This document shows, piece after piece, positions 10,106 through 20,297 of a DNA stretch of 64,000 nt (the first letter of the stretch is position 1; each line of letters starts with the position of its first letter). The notes under the pieces are model-generated. The model saw only the letters and a list, made by a program, of their open reading frames with translations. It was not told the DNA's origin and did not search any database. The stretch comes from Symbiodinium natans. Its lineage: Eukaryota > Sar > Dinophyceae > Suessiales > Symbiodiniaceae. A program made the translations under genes and the position numbers. The stretch is taken from positions 2,526,525 to 2,590,524 of the forward strand of contig CAJNDS010000001.1 of NCBI GenBank assembly GCA_905221605.1, written 5' to 3'.

Positions 10106-10870
10106 ACTACTACTGTTGATGGACGAAATCCTGCATCATAATGGCCTTTGGGAAGAATGTCGGAGATGTACTTTTTGCAGCTTCAAGCCTAAGCTCTCCC
10201 CTTCTCCGGTGTGGCCAAGCACCAAAGAGCAGAAATGTCGCGTTTTTCAAGTTTCAAATTCGTTTCTGTAGTTTCAAATTAGTTTCAAAATAGTTTCAAA
10301 ATCCAGTTGCAAAATCGCTGTTAAGGGGAAACTGCATTTTCCTACGTGCGATTCAAAAAATGAAGGAATCTCAGAGATTCCTGGTTTTCAAAAAGCGCGG
10401 ACAGAAATTGCAGTTCCCCCTTAACAGCGATTTTGCAACTGGATTTTGAAACTAATTTGAAACTGACTGGAAACTAATTTGAAACTATGGAAACAATTTG
10501 AAACTTGAAAAATACCACATTCCGGACTTTCTGCCCCATCCTGGCCCCTCACATACGGCCCTCAGTTGACTTTGGTCAGCCGTGACTAGAGACCAGAGTT
10601 TCCGAAAACTTGCAAGTCTCCAGACTGTTGATGGACGAAATCCTGCATCATTTTTATCATGCAGCTCATCCCTTCCAAACCCTGAATCTTAACATTGCCG
10701 TCCTTGCAATGCTTCGAAAGTGCATGTGTGTGAATGACCGAAATCCTGCATCACCCATACGCGCACGCAATATTGAAATTCGACGGGTGCGGGGAGCTCG
10801 ATTACCAACCGTCGCACACGTGTAACGCAGGGGGTCATGCAAGATTTTGTCCATCCACAGTAGTACAGAT
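10106..10870. repeat. dispersed GACGAAATCCTGCATCA repeat, direct and inverted
   Basis: The word TGTTGATGGACGAAATCCTG occurs at 10115 and 10624; a shorter copy GACCGAAATCCTGCATCA occurs near 10736, and an inverted copy TGCAAGATTTTGTCCATCCA near 10839. They flank and follow the palindrome at 10228-10546. Looks like part of a repeated element. Confidence 0.65.
10228..10546. mobile_element. long palindromic (foldback/MITE-like) element
   Basis: Arms of about 110-120 bp are near-perfect reverse complements: the left reads TTTTTCAAGTTTCAAATT ... AAATCCAGTTGCAAAATCGC, the right GCGATTTTGCAACTGGATTT ... AATTTGAAACTTGAAAAA. The loop (about 10335-10420) holds a smaller palindrome, GGAATCTCAGAGATTCC. 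GCAGAAA words lie at both outer ends. Not coding. Confidence 0.85.
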
Positions 10871-11125
10871 GTCTTGCTAATCCGCCACATGCGTTTTGCA
10901 TCCTCTCTCAGGTGGAGGTTGCTCTGTACAAGCATGCAAGGCTGAGCAGCCCGAGTGAAACTTGCATGACAACGAATTCCTGACATCTGGGTATACGGGC
11001 GACTTGGGTGACATGGGGTAGGGCGGGGCAGCTGCATGGAACGCAGCATAATATTGACCTGGGAGTTCTTCTGAACCCTGAGCCCTGAACCCTAAGCCGC
11101 CCTAAGCCCATCCTTGCGCTCTTGA

Positions 11126-11191
11126 GGCTCCGGGCGATGTGGGTTGCGGAAGCACGGCAAGATCCTAAGGCCGAACTGAAGGGTCTCTGAG
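11126..11191 (+). CDS. candidate exon
   Basis: After CTTGAG and before a GTGTAGGG-type array, the frame reads LRAMWVAEARQDPKAELKGL then TGA. The word GAACTGAAGGG recurs in a coding-like island at 52560. No domain. Weak to moderate. Confidence 0.3.
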
Positions 11192-11384
11192 GTGTAGGGT
11201 TTAGGATTTAGGTTTTAGGGTTTTGGGTTTGGGGTTTAGGGTTTGGGGTTTAGGGTTTAGGGTTTGGGCCTCAGGTAAATAAAACGGACGAAGCCACACG
11301 TGCAAGAAATGCTTTCAAGGCCGTTGCTTGCAGGACTTCTAACTAGCTGACTTGCACATTTGCAGAAAGCCAGGCGCGACAAAG

Positions 11385-11478
11385 ACACACAGATACACAC
11401 ATACATGTATATATATATATGTATGTATGTACGTATATATGTATATATGCATGTATGTATGTATGCATGTATGTATGA
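11385..11478. repeat. ATGT/AT microsatellite
   Basis: Mixed (ATGT)n and (AT)n repeat; frames through it give Tyr/Ile/His-rich translations on both strands that are not genes. Confidence 0.9.
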
Positions 11479-12591
11479 CGTGGGCTCCGTGAAGGCTACT
11501 CGAAACTCTCGGGTGTCGTTTGTGTTTGGGAACCCTTTGTTCTTGCAACCCAAAACTGCCCAAAACCTTATAAACCCCAAACGCTAAACCCCAAACCCTC
11601 AATCCGGAACAATAAGCCCTAACCCCTAAACCCTTACTTCCACTAAGCCGACACAAATCACGTTCAACCCTCGGCTTCCCAAGCCTTTCGGCACCTTACT
11701 TGCGACCCCACAGCACATGAAGTAGTTGTCCAAGCCTGGCTTCTTGGCTTTGCCTTGAACAACAACCGAACTGGACCCCACAAAGGTCTATGGCCCCATA
11801 GAACTGTCATAGGGGGCTTGGAGTAGCATACTCAGGGGTCTCTGATACCAAGTTCGGGTCTCTGTAGTCCCAAGGTTCTTCAAGGTGGGGCGGCTGCTAA
11901 GTGGGCCCGCATAGGGAACCATGCTCGCGCCCGGAACCATGGAACAGGAAAGGGCTCATTGAAGTAGGGTTTAATCGAAGGGTCCATGTACCTCATTATT
12001 CTGTACTTAGGCCCGAAAGTCCCTATCTTTTATGTAGGAGGTACTTTAAGGCCCCCCCGTCTTCCCTATTTCGGTGCATGGACCCCTTGAGTTATTCCTG
12101 CCAATCCACGTCGGCCACGCGCCTTGCGCGCGGCAGCTGCCCCCCTAGCCCAAGCCTGTTGCAAAACCAATTCTATCAAAAGGAGTTCTGGCCTACACCC
12201 TGACATCTCTTGGCTTGGGTGGCTGTGGGTGGCTGTGTGGCGGGATGAGATGGAAAAGGGACATCTGAAATCAGGCACAGGCACGGTGCGCTCGATTGAT
12301 CTTGAGCGGAGAGTTCTTCAACCCTAACCCCTAAACCCTAAACCCTAAAACCCTAAATCCTAAACCCTCACCCCGAAGTCCTCTGGCTGGTTCTTGGTAT
12401 ACAATCCCCCTTAAAGCAATGGAACCCCCCTCCCCCCCTTTGGTGTGGTTGTGGGCCCCGCGCCCCCCCTGTGGTGTGGGTGTGGTTGGGCCTTCAGGGT
12501 TTAAGGTTTAATAACCCCTTTGCTGTGGTGTGGGTGTGGTTGGGGGGTTAGGGTTTAAGGTTTAATAGAACCGCCTCAGTCCTCGGTTCAG

Positions 12592-12667
12592 GTGGTCCTC
12601 GGGGATGATCTCTCCTCGGCGGCTCATTGCGGCGACGTGGGCAAGGTCAAGTCGCTGCTAGAACAAG
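12592..12667 (+). CDS. ankyrin-repeat exon
   Basis: Exon between GGTTCAG and the donor CAAG|GTTTGGGG. It reads SSAAHCGDVGKVKSLLEQG, a clear ankyrin helix pair (AAxxGDxxxVKxLLEQG). Ankyrin repeats mediate protein binding; dinoflagellates carry many ubiquitin-like/ankyrin genes. A CCCCAAA array follows within 20 bp. It starts with G after AG, as most exons here do. Confidence 0.65.
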
Positions 12668-12677
12668 GTTTGGGGGG

Positions 12678-12799
12678 ACCCTAAACCCTAAACCCTAACC
12701 CAAACCCCAAACCCCAAACCCCAAACCCCAAACCCCAAACCCCAAACCCCAAACCCCAAACCCCAAACCCCAAACCCTAAACCCTAAACCCTAAACCCA
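12678..12799 (-). repeat. CCCCAAA / CCCTAAA array
   Basis: A homogeneous block of CCCCAAA (about 10 units) between CCCTAAA units; the same variant block recurs at 13130-13190 and shorter at 15108-15125 and 30958-30980. Confidence 0.9.
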
Positions 12800-12803
12800 C
12801 CAG

Positions 12804-12900
12804 GGCCATCCTGAAGGCCTGACCTGCTTGGGGCGTTTGGTGCCTCAGGACCCCGAATGGGCCCTTCTTACTTTCCACACCAGGGCGGGCCATACTTGGG
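12804..12900 (+). CDS. candidate exon
   Basis: Island between a C-strand array ending CACCAG and a TTTAGGG array. Frame GHPEGLTCLGRLVPQDPEWA, continuing ALLTF, is open to about 12910. Earlier donors (12840) are possible. GLTCLxRL is reminiscent of an ankyrin TPLxxA turn but too short to be sure. Confidence 0.4.
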
Positions 12901-12948
12901 GTGGTCCCTTCTTCCCCTTTTTTAGGGTTTAGGGTTTAGGGTTTAGGG

Positions 12949-13067
12949 CTACTAGGACCTAGAGTAGGCCCTTGTTCCCTTTTTTAAGGTTTAGGTTCCC
13001 ATATTATCCCTTGTAAACCTGAAAGGGTACCCTTTCAAAACCTAGGTTTCTCTGGGGTCTAGGAACC
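12949..13067. mobile_element. short TIR element, 'GTAGGCCC' family
   Basis: Ends CTAGGACCTAGAGTAGGCCC and GGTTTCTCTGGGGTCTAGG are imperfect inverted copies; the interior has TTCCC...TTTAGGTTCCC and AAAGGGTACCCTTT. About 115 bp. Further copies: 22245-22361, 23265-23385, 30715-30810, 45977-46200, 48165-48270, 50397-50590, 57878-57992, 63578-63692. All non-coding. Confidence 0.75.
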
Positions 13068-13121
13068 TCCGTGAATGCTAAACCCCAAAGCCCCAAAACT
13101 CAGCCAAGAGAAAGGTGTCCC

Positions 13122-13222
13122 CTAAACCCTAAACCCCAAACCCCAAACCCCAAACCCCAAACCCCAAACCCCAAACCCCAAACCCCAAACACTAAACCCT
13201 AAACCCTAAACCCTAAACCCTG
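13122..13222 (-). repeat. CCCCAAA/CCCTAAA array
   Basis: Block of CCCCAAA units flanked by CCCTAAA units, matching 12678-12799 in structure. Confidence 0.9.
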
Positions 13223-13514
13223 TTTCAGTCTTCAGCTGCTTTGAAGGCACCCAGGCTTCGAGGGCGGAGCCTCTGAGCCCTAAACCCTAAACCCTAAACC
13301 CAAACCCTAAACCCTGAACCCTAAACCCTAAACCCTAAACCCTGTCAAGCCACTGTTCTGAGTTGAAGTTAACTCAAAGCAAAAAAAGCCAATTCCTTGA
13401 AGTGTTTGTCAGTCCTGAACCCTTAAGAATATCACGCATTTTCAATAAGCCCTTAAGCCCTGAACGCTTAAACCAATAAGCCCTTACACCCTTTAACGCC
13501 CGAAGGCCTTGCAG

Positions 13515-13607
13515 GCCCTAAACCCTAAACCCTAAACCCTAAACCCTAAACCCTAAACCCTAAACCCTAAACCCTAAACCCTAAACCCTAAACCCTAAAC
13601 CCTAAAG
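13515..13607 (-). repeat. (CCCTAAA)n array
   Basis: Thirteen near-perfect units. The next 100 bp (13608-13716) has no convincing frame and leads into a TTTAGGG array at 13717-13830. Confidence 0.95.
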
Positions 13608-13716
13608 AGGGTTTCGGGTTGAGGGTCCCACCTCCGAGCCCTTGCTCTTGGGAGGGGGCGGGGTCTTGTGAGGGCAGGGCCGGGACTCAGCGCATGGCTT
13701 GTGAAGGGGGTGGCAT

Positions 13717-13830
13717 GTAGGGTTTGGGGTCTAGGGCTTGGGGTCTAGGGTTTAGGGTTTAGGGTTTAGGGTTTAGGGTTTAGGGTTTAGGGTTTAGGGT
13801 TTAGGGTTTAGGGTTTAGGGTTTAGGGTGG
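13717..13830 (+). repeat. (TTTAGGG)n array
   Basis: Sixteen units, the first few degenerate (TTTGGGG, TCTAGGG), the rest perfect; ends at GGTGGTAG, a plausible acceptor for the next exon. Confidence 0.95.
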
Positions 13831-13833
13831 TAG

Positions 13834-13887
13834 GGCATGGCTGATGCGCTCTTCCAGGACAGCTCCCCAAACAGGCAGAGCCTTCAG
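13834..13887 (+). CDS. candidate exon
   Basis: 54-bp phase-0 island, GMADALFQDSSPNRQSLQ, between acceptor GGTAG and donor CAG|GTTATT. No domain. Its support is the open frame and the agreement of both splice sites. Confidence 0.4.
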
Positions 13888-13930
13888 GTTATTCCTAAAC
13901 CAGAAGCCGTTCAACCTGACCTCCAAATCC

Positions 13931-14128
13931 TAAACCCAAACCCTAAACCCTAAACCCTAAACCCTAAACCCTAAACCCTAAACCCTGAACCCTGAACCCT
14001 GAACCCTGAACCCTGAACCCTGAACCCTGAACCCTGAACCCTGAACCCTGAACCCTGAACCCTGAACCCTAGACCCTAAACCCTAAACCCTAAACCCTAA
14101 ATCCTGAACCCTGAACCCTGAACCCTGG
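13931..14128 (-). repeat. CCCTAAA array with a CCCTGAA block
   Basis: CCCTAAA units give way to about 13 consecutive CCCTGAA units (13985-14070), then mixed. Another case of a single-base variant spread through neighbouring units. Confidence 0.95.
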
Positions 14129-14190
14129 AACCCCAAATCCCAAGCTGAATCAGGCGCCAACCCCAATCACGTGCACTTCACTTTGTGCAG

Positions 14191-14250
14191 CGACGTGCCC
14201 TTGGCCCGCACCTCGAATGTCGAGGCAAGCTGGGGGTCCGGCTTCTTGGG
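14191..14250 (+). CDS. candidate exon
   Basis: After CTTTGTGCAG the frame reads DVPLARTSNVEASWGSGFL before G|GTTTATG and a TTTAGGG array. Upstream is a C-strand array. No domain recognised. Confidence 0.4.
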
Positions 14251-14708
14251 GTTTATGAGGGTCTGGGGTATATATTTGTTTAAGAAGGTTTAGGGTTTAG
14301 GGTTTAGGGTTTAGGGTTTGTTTAGGGTTTAGGGTTTGTTTAGGGTTTAGGGCTTCGGGCTTAGGAGTTGAGGTTCCTAAGTATCTTCCCCATATCCGTG
14401 CAGGGCTACGTAACTGGGGTGCGGAACCCGCAGCCCTGAAACTCGCAACCCAGAACCCACATTGGGGGTTCAGGGCCCCAGGCCTTCTGATACAAGCCTA
14501 GCCCTAACCCTAAACCCTAAACCATCCTAAACCCTCCTAAACCCTCCTAAACCCTCCTAAACCCTAAACCCTAAACCGTTTAACCCTAAACCCTAAACCC
14601 CAAACCCCCATCCCGAGCCCTAAACCCTGAACCCTGAACCCTTTAAACCCTAAACCCCAAACCCCAAACCCTAAACCCTAAACCCTAAACCCTAAACTGA
14701 TGGGTCAG

Positions 14709-14775
14709 GTGGCCAGGGCCCTTCTCGCGCACCCGGACATCGACGTCAACGCGAAGGCGCCAGCGCTGCATGGGC
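14709..14775 (+). CDS. ankyrin-repeat exon
   Basis: After GATGGGTCAG the frame reads VARALLAHPDIDVNAKAPAL, the second helix and loop of an ankyrin repeat (VxxLLAHPDIDVN). The 3' border is unclear; no GT sits at the end of the similarity and a GC donor is possible. CCCTAAA upstream, TTTAGGG downstream. Confidence 0.65.
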
Positions 14776-14997
14776 TTTTGCTTGTGTCAGGGGGGCGCCT
14801 CTTCTTAGGGTTTAGGGTTTAGGGTTTAGGGGTTAGGGTTTAGGGTTTTCGGGTTCTTCGGTCACAGGAGTCAGAAGTTAGGGTTTTAGGGTTCACAAAG
14901 TTCCGGGTTGAGGGCTTAGGTTTAGGGCTCAGGGTTTCGTAGGGGGGGGGGTTTAGGGTTAGGGTCTAGGGCCCCAAACGGCCCCTTATCCCCGAAG

Positions 14998-15042
14998 CTC
15001 CTCAATGCGCTCCCATCGGGAGACTTGGCAATTCTTCCAGCC
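14998..15042 (+). CDS. ubiquitin-like domain, first exon piece
   Basis: After CCCGAAG, 45 bp in phase 0: LLNALPSGDLAILPA. This resembles the LPSGEELAxLPVEEL start of the ubiquitin-like domain that precedes ankyrin repeats in dinoflagellate proteins; compare SGEELSARPVEEL encoded at 28098-28136. The partner piece is at 15380-15463. Recognition from memory of the family, not a search. Confidence 0.5.
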
Positions 15043-15379
15043 GTTGGCTCCCCTACTTAGGGGTTTGGGCTTCAGGGTTTAGTCGTAGCCCCTGGGGAGG
15101 AACCCCAAACCCCAAACCCCAAACCCTAAACCCTAAACCCTGAACCCTAAACCCTAAACCCTAAACCCTAAACCCAAACCCGAGACCCTAAACTCTGGGA
15201 AATAGTTCCGCAAATCGAGCTCCGGGCTCCTGGAAGCGAAAACAGCAGCTGCCCAACCCTGAGCCCAGAAGCCCTAGCCCCCTGAGCCCCTAAACCCCTA
15301 ACCCTAAACCCGAAACCCTAAACCCTAAACCCTAAGCCCTAAGCCCTCAACCCTACACCCCCAAAGACTCAATACCTAG

Positions 15380-15463
15380 TCCTATTGCGAGACGAGGACA
15401 TCAACGATTACAGCATCATGGACGGCATGGTCTTGCAGCCTGCCGACACCGAGACCCAGGAAG
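15380..15463 (+). CDS. ubiquitin-like domain, later exon piece
   Basis: After AATACCTAG the frame reads LLRDEDINDYSIMDGMVLQ and then PADTETQE before the donor GGAAG|GTTTGGGG. The pattern (LLxDGxxLxDYxIxDGxxLQL) is the C-terminal half of a ubiquitin-like fold. C-strand array upstream, G-strand array downstream. Confidence 0.55.
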
Positions 15464-15484
15464 GTTTGGGGTTTAGGGTTTGGG

Positions 15485-15745
15485 GTTTACGGTTTATTGA
15501 AATTATTAAGGGTTCAGGTCCGGGGAAAGTTTCGAGGAGTTTTGAGGAGTTTCGAGGAAAGTTTCGAGGAGTTTCTGTTTTTGGATTATTGAAATTATTA
15601 AGGGTTCAGGTCCGGGGAAGTTTCAGTGAGTTTCAGGGAGTTTCGAGGAGTTTCGATTCAGTGAGTTTCAGGGAGTTTCGAGGAGTTTCGAGGAGTTTCT
15701 GTTTTGGATTTTTTGGAATAATTTCAAGTTACAGGGGCTTGAGGG
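15485..15745 (+). repeat. GTTTCGAGGAG repeated element
   Basis: Starts TATTGAAATTATTAAGGG TTCAGGTCCGGGG, has many GAGTTTCGAGGA words, partly duplicated at about 15590, and ends GAATAATTTCAAGTTACAGG. Shorter copies at 47940-48060 and 55265-55368 share both ends, so this is a dispersed element with weakly inverted ends (GAAATTATT / AATAATTTC). The open frame through it is not a protein I recognise. Confidence 0.65.
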
Positions 15746-15949
15746 TTTAGGGTTTAGGGTTCAGGGTTTAGCAAGGGTTTTGGGTTTGGGGTTTAGGGTT
15801 TAGGGTGACCAAGGAGCCCTTGTTTCTAGGACAGGTGGGCAGTTTTACCCGGATGCCTCTTCCAGAAGCCTTGTATTAGGTACCCACTTGCGAACCCCCC
15901 TAATTCCTAAACCCTAAACCCTCTCTTTCATATTATGTGTTTTCAGGAG

Positions 15950-16760
15950 CTCATGCCCAATTCGCTTTTGAGGTTACTTTTGGTGGGTGCGGGGGCAAAA
16001 TTCGGGGAACCAACCCAAATGCCCAATTCGGTTTTAAGGTCAATTTTGGGCCCGGCCCCGATTTCGGGCACCAACCCTCATGCAACTCCGTTTAAGGTCA
16101 ATTTGGGGCACCGGTACCGATTTTGGGCACCAACCCTAATGCCCCATTCGGTTGTAAGGTCACTTTTGGAGAACAACAAGAAAATCAGAAACTGGCCTGC
16201 GAATCAGAAACTGCACAGCAGAAACCAGCTGCGAATCAGACTCTCTGCCCCGATTCAGAAACTCCACATCAGAAACCGCCGCGCATCAGAAACCACAGGG
16301 TGCGGGGGGGGGGGGGGTGGGGGGGGTGGGGGGGGGGGGTGGTGGGGATGGGGGGTGGGTGGGGGGGTGGGGGGTGGGGGGGGTGGGGGGGGGGGGGGGG
16401 GGGGGGGGGGGTGGGGGGGGAGTGGGGGGGGGGTGGGGGGGCGGGGGGGCGGGGTGGGGGGTGGGGGTTACTCGCGTGCAGGCTGCCGAATTGCTTGTTT
16501 CAGTTTCTGATTCACCCGTGTGGGTTTCTGATTCAGCCGTCCTGGTTGCAGATTCAGGCCTGTTTCTGATTGTCCCATTTCGGTTTCTGACTCAGGTCTG
16601 GTTTCTGCTTCAGCCGTTCTGGTTTCTGATTCAGCGGTTTTGGTTTCCAATTTTTTCGTCGACCCACTTTTGGGCCCCGGCACTCATTTTGTAGCTTTTA
16701 GGCAGTTTTGGGTACCAGCCCTACTGCCCATTTCGGGTGTAATCCCTTCCCCCTAATACT
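15950..16760. repeat. ~800-bp imperfect inverted repeat around a G-rich core
   Basis: Left arm: repeated GCCCAATTCGGTT/AACCC words, then CAGAAAC/GAATCAGAAACT repeats (16185-16290). Core 16294-16470: almost pure G with scattered T. Right arm: GTTTCTGATTCAG repeats (16495-16650), then TTTTGGGCCCCGGCA and GGGTACCAGCCC words that complement the left flank. The Gly-rich frames through the core are artefacts. Confidence 0.85.
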
Positions 16761-17074
16761 AAAACCCCCCCTAATTTTAAATATGATTTTTCCCGGACCC
16801 TGCCGGCACCCAGCCCAATACTAAACCTGTTTGAGAATTAGGGGGGGGAGGGTTTCAGGGCCTTCGCCCTTGAGTTGAGCCATTAGGCTTTCAGGGTTTG
16901 GGGCTGAAGGCTGACAGGATTAGGATTCAGGGCTCAGGGCTTAGAGGGTTTAATTGGGGTTTAACCCTTAAGGCTAAACCCTAATGAACCCTAAACCCCA
17001 AGCCCTTCGGAATTCAGGTTTTCGGGTTTAGGCCCTAAACCCTAAATCCTAAACCCAGAACCCGAAAATCCCAG

Positions 17075-17130
17075 GCATCGGGGCAATCAGCCGGAGTTGG
17101 TGGCCGAACTCTTGGCGCATCCGACGCTGG
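17075..17130 (+). CDS. ankyrin-repeat exon
   Basis: After AAATCCCAG the frame reads HRGNQPELVAELLAHPTL, an ankyrin helix pair (GNxxLVAELLAHP). Downstream GT is lacking; the island merges into CCCTATAAGCCC, so a GC or GA donor or a later border is possible. Confidence 0.6.
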
Positions 17131-17424
17131 CCCATCCTGGACCCTATAAGCCCTAAGCCAAATGTAGGGTTTTGTGTTCAGGGTTTCCTGTTCAGGGTGT
17201 GGGGTTTGGGGTTTAGGGTTTAGGGACTAGTAGGGTTTGGGGTTGAGGGTTTAGGGATGGCTTGTAGGGTTTGGGGTTTAGGGTTCAGGCCGCCAGAAGC
17301 CCCAAAAGCCTGCGAATCTTACCAGACATCAGCCTTGTATGCCCAGGGTTCTGTCATGCCAGTAGTCCCTAAACCCGAAACCCGAAACCCGAAACCCTAA
17401 CCCGGGTTGGGTTTACTTTGCAGC

Positions 17425-17512
17425 TGAATGACACCTTTTGGGATACGATAACCCCCCCCCCCCCCCCCCCCCTGTGCACTTTTTTGGGGCTTATGAACTC
17501 AGCAAGCAAGTT
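17425..17512. mobile_element. short TIR element, 'GTAGCTGAATGA' family
   Basis: Left end GCAGCTGAATGACACC TTTTGGG, right end CTTTTTTGGGGCTTATGAACTCAGCAA; the ends are imperfect inverted copies and the centre is a run of about 22 C. Copies: 23510-23610, 31665-31785, and left halves at 41068 and 45930. Confidence 0.65.
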
Positions 17513-18837
17513 TAAGGTCAGGGCTTGAAGGCGCAGGCCCTAAACCCTAAACCCTAAACCCTGAACCCTAAACCCTAAACCCTAAACCCTAAACCCTAAA
17601 CCCTAAACCCTTGGCTGTGTGTTGTTGAAGCCGCCTTCCGATGGTGCACGTAGTTTTTGTTGCTTGTCTTGGCCTCGATTCCACAGCTCGGTACCCATTT
17701 GCTTCTTAGAGGGTTTAAGGTACCATAAGGTTTAGGGTTAGGGTTTAGGGTTTAGGGCCCAGCCGATGTAGTTTGTGGCTTGAGGTGCTTGGAAGTGGAG
17801 GTGCACTGCTGAGTACCGAACGGCCCTCAACCCTAAGCCCCAAACCCTAAACCCTAACCCTAAACCCTAAACCGTAGACCCTAAGCCTAAACCCTAAGCC
17901 CCAGACCCGGTAAGCACTAAGCACTAAACTCACCGAACCCCCCCCCCCCGAACCCTAAACCATCCCAAGCCATCAAAAAATCGGTTTAGGGTTTAGGGTT
18001 TAGGGATTTAGAGAGCTGCCCCCTATGCTTAAACCTAACACCAACCTGGGCCCTGGGCCCCGAGCTCGGGCCCAGACGGGGTCAAACTTCATGACGGGTG
18101 ACAACTACCAACCCCAAATCCCAAAACCCTAAGCCCTAAACCCTACATGTTAAACGCTAAACCCTAAACCCTAAACCCTAAACCCTAAACCCTAAACCCT
18201 AAACCCCCTGAGATCTGAACCCCCGACTTCCGACCCTGCCCAGTCACGGGCCCGAATTTCCCTTCAAAAGGCATCCTTCCTGGATCAAAGCCCTAAAAGG
18301 TTTGGGGTTCAGGGTTTAAGGTTTAGGGTTTAGGGTTTAGGGTTCAGGGAACTCGCAGCCTTGAAACCCTACAAGCCCTCAACACCCAGAAAGCTCTAAA
18401 ACCCGAAACCTTTAAACCTTAAAGCGTTAAAACCCGACGGCCCTAACAGCTCTAGCAGCCCCAAAGCCCGAAAAGCCCGGCCCTAACCCTTTCTTCGGTA
18501 TTTCATACATTGATAAACAGCTACTCTTACTTTTTGAATTCCTACTATCTCCCTTATAAACACTAAAACCCTGAATAGGGGATCCGAATTATGGGCCCTT
18601 AGTGTGGGTCCCCTGACTTTCAACCCGGAAAACCCTAAACCCCTAAACCCTAAACCCTACAGTCTAGCCAAGGGTAAGGGACCATACTAAGGGCCCATGG
18701 AAACCCCAAGACCTAAACTCTAAACCCTAAACCCTAAACCCTAAACCCTAAACCCTAAACCCCAAACCCTAAGCCCTAAACCCTAAGCCCTAAACCCTAA
18801 ACCCTGAACCCTGAACCCTAAACCCTGAACGACGAAG

Positions 18838-18914
18838 CAAAGGAAGCTGGTGGCTGAAAGCAAAGCATTGAGGACAGCCGTGCGGTTTGCCGGCTTGGAG
18901 GTGCCAAGCTGCCA
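18838..18914 (+). CDS. candidate exon
   Basis: After CGACGAAG the frame reads QRKLVAESKALRTAVRFAG, continuing LEVPSC, with coding-like composition, between two CCCTAAA arrays. No domain recognised. Confidence 0.4.
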
Positions 18915-19307
18915 GTGTTCTCCAAGCCCTAAACCCTAAACCCTAAACCCTAAACCCTTAACCCTAAACCCTTAACACTTAAACCTAAACCCTTGACCCT
19001 TAAATCCTAAGCCGCAATCCTTCAACCCTGAAACCCCGAGATCCGAAACCCTGAACCCTTAAACCCCTAAGCCCTAAACCCCAGCATGTTTTCGAAGTTG
19101 GGAGTTCAGGGTTTGAGTAGTTTGGATTCGGGGTTAAAAGCTCCAAGGTTTAGGGTTGAGGGTTCAGGGTTTAGGGTTTAGGGTTTAGGGTGTAGGGGCG
19201 TTCCTCTGCCGACAGTCATGTCACTCCACCTCGGACCCCCCTAAGGTTGCGGTATGGGGTTTGGGAAGCCTTTTTAAAGATCCTCGAGGGAAGACAAGGG
19301 CAATATT

Positions 19308-19433
19308 TTGGGATGTTCACCCTTGTACTACCAGTCCTTAATCGGGATTCTAGTACCCCTCCCCCCCCCCCCCCCTCCCCTGCCCCATTACAAGCCCTTT
19401 TCAGGACTGTTAGCATAAAGGGGCGCATCCTAA
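19308..19433. mobile_element. short TIR element, 'GGGATGTTCCCCCTTATACTA' family
   Basis: Left end TTGGGATGTTCACCCTTGTA, right end AGGACTGTTAGCATAAAGGG GCGCATCC; the ends are inverted copies of about 35 bp. The centre has a C-run of 17. Best copy 47558-47660; a third at 45791-45891. Confidence 0.75.
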
Positions 19434-19887
19434 GCTACATTCGGAGGCTATTAAGGGTTGGGGTGCAACCTTAGTGGTACGAGTCTGAATCCCTTGAGAC
19501 AGGGTCAGGGCCTTTAGGGTGCTTAGGGTCTTTGGGGTCCTTCTTAGGGTCCTGGGTTTCCTTATTTAGGGTTTAGAGTTTAGGAGATTAGGGTATTGTA
19601 TGTACAAATAAAATCCAATGAACGGGTGATGGCTGCTAAGCTTGCGTCCCTGACTTCATGTTTAGGGGGTTTAGGGTTTAGGGTTTGGGGATCAGGAGGG
19701 TTCAGGGTTCAGAGTTCGGGGTCTGAGGGCAGAGGGTGTCGCTTAGTCAAGAGCCCAGGCGATCCACCTCCTTCCTTTCTTGTTTAAGGTTGAGTATTCC
19801 TTACAAAGCCTATTGAGCCCGGAACCCTAATACCCTAATACCCTTAACCCTAAAACCCTGGAAGCCCAAAACCCCTAAACCAACGCC

Positions 19888-20019
19888 GTTGAATCGTCTG
19901 CAAACATTGGAGCTACGTCCTGGGTTCCGCCAGAGCTTGCGAAACGGGTGGGACAGGACCTTGCGGAGGTCATGAATCCCTCCGAGATCACCAGAGACGA
20001 ATCTGGGGGGTCGGAATAA
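19888..20019 (+). CDS. candidate exon ending in stop
   Basis: 43 codons to TAA, including TSWVPPELAKRVGQDLAEV and MNPSEITRDESGG. Strong coding-like composition (G-A-A/GAG-rich, no low complexity). No domain recognised; could be a C-terminal exon or continue through a nearby donor. A C-strand telomeric stretch lies upstream. Confidence 0.5.
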   Translation, partial: VESSANIGATSWVPPELAKRVGQDLAEVMNPSEITRDESGGSE

Positions 20020-20297
20020 TTACCCATATTCTTCCCTTATGGTCCCTCCTTATTTTTACTAGAATAAACCCCAAAACCCTGTTCTTGTGTCATTGAGGCC
20101 CCTAGCCCGAAACCTAAACCCTCAACCCTCAACCCTCAACCCTCAACCCTAAACCCTAAACCCTAAACCCGAATCTAGTGATTCCGGCCCCTACATTACT
20201 TCCATGTTTCACTGGTGGCACGCTTGTGTCCTTGGTTTTCGACCTCCGGAGGTCGGCAGGAAGGGTGTAGCCTACATCTTGGCCCCAAGCAGGACTT

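Noticed and set aside
16317-16569. Glycine-rich protein
   Set aside because: It is the translation of an almost pure G tract inside an inverted repeat; all three frames are open for that reason.
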